Below are positions 28,048 to 28,463 of a stretch of 28,463 bases of DNA, piece by piece. How positions within the stretch are numbered: position 1 is the stretch's first letter; each line of letters begins with the position of its first letter. Made by a program: the position numbers and the translations under genes. Source of the stretch: a virus. The stretch lies in IMG/VR virus record IMGVR_UViG_3300046787_000322, positions 1 to 28,463 of that record; one strand, 5' to 3'. Below the pieces are notes generated by a model. That model was not told the origin of the DNA, did no database searches, and saw nothing but the letters and a program-made list of their open reading frames with translations.

Positions 28048-28463
28048 CTTGGGAACATAACCGAGGTTATGTAACTAAGCTTAGGGCAGCCATTGAGAAC
28101 GGTATACGGCCAGTAGCGATGCTCTTCCACGAGCAACCTACTGATCCGTGGACCAAGTTCGATTTCCTCCTTCTTGAGGCTTACCAGATTCTACAGGACG
28201 AAACCTGTCAGATGTGTGGCAATCCTATCTGGATTTGTCGCAACGAGTTTGCTGACAATGTTGGCTTTAAGATCAAGACTACTAAGTGTTTTGCTAAGGC
28301 TGAGCTTGACCGCCATGCCGAACAGCAGGAAAAGAAGAAGTCTAAAGCCAAGAAGCATGGTGAGCAGGAGTATGTGCTCGCTTACACTTATGATGGCTCT
28401 GACATGCCTACACGCATTTCTTATTACTCTAACCTTGCAAAAGTCGCTGAAGAGGTAGATGCC
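28035..28463 (+). CDS. Tail assembly chaperone, -1 frame extension (gpGT-like), partial
   Basis: The frame is open for all 143 codons to the window edge, beginning TEVLTWEHNRGYVTKLRAA. It has no plausible independent start nearby, so it is expected as a C-terminal extension of the gene at 27445. It contains a zinc-ribbon-like set, CQMCGNPIWIC and KCFAK, then a Lys-rich helix. The rest of the gene is outside the window. Confidence 0.7.

Noticed and set aside
28174-28458. A 94-codon rightward ORF near the right end
   Set aside because: It is out of frame with the -1 chaperone extension, lacks a ribosome binding site, and has unusual Arg/Leu content, so it is a shadow.

Overview
The window is part of the genome of a tailed, siphovirus-type bacteriophage. 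The evidence is an ordered packaging, head and tail block that ends in a tail assembly chaperone with a programmed frameshift. The host is probably an actinobacterium. I infer this from the terminase, portal, protease-scaffold and capsid protein styles, the frequent GTG and TTG starts, the strong Shine-Dalgarno sites beside start codons that look leaderless, and the collagen-like and Mtd-N-like fibre proteins. Base composition is moderate rather than strongly GC-rich. No integrase, repressor gene or tRNA was seen.

Layout. (1) Positions 1-6737 hold a leftward string of small, overlapping genes. Most are unrecognised. The recognisable ones are an SF2/SNF2-type helicase, a single-stranded-DNA-binding protein, a DUF1599/Nmad1-like protein and an HTH-like protein. 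(2) Positions 6738-7012 are an AT-rich gap with four copies of a 13-bp motif, two of which form an inverted repeat. (3) Positions 7013-8029 encode a class II glutamine amidotransferase (leftward). (4) Positions 8063-8468 are a divergent control region with sigma70-like promoters on both strands and mosaic repeats. (5) Positions 8469-12413 are rightward. They encode a tiny membrane protein, an amidoligase with a cysteine-rich insert, several unknown proteins, a strongly structured RNA element and a DUF669-like protein, and end at an intrinsic terminator. (6) Positions 12464-12648 are a non-coding boundary with palindromes. Here the plus strand switches from A/C-rich to G/T-rich. (7) Positions 12649-28463 are the rightward late block: small terminase, large terminase, portal, protease-scaffold, decoration-like protein, major capsid, a fibre cluster, head-tail connectors, tail terminator, major tail protein and tail chaperones.

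How the genes may work together. The early leftward genes supply replication and DNA-handling functions. The glutaminase-type domain and the amidoligase face each other across one control region and plausibly form an ammonia or amide-transfer pair that modifies a peptide, protein or cell-wall component; the substrate is unknown. The late block builds the virion. Its unusual point is a fibre cluster (collagen-like, two Mtd-N-like proteins, a lectin-like sandwich with 16 clustered cysteines) placed directly after the major capsid gene, before the connectors, instead of after a tape measure.

The observations most worth following are the amidotransferase/amidoligase pair, the 18-bp-stem RNA at 11259-11349, a probable short RNA between the capsid and fibre genes bracketed by a duplicated terminator-promoter unit, a family of extended -10 motifs in the late block (two placed for leaderless mRNAs), and the compositional switch near 12.5 kb.
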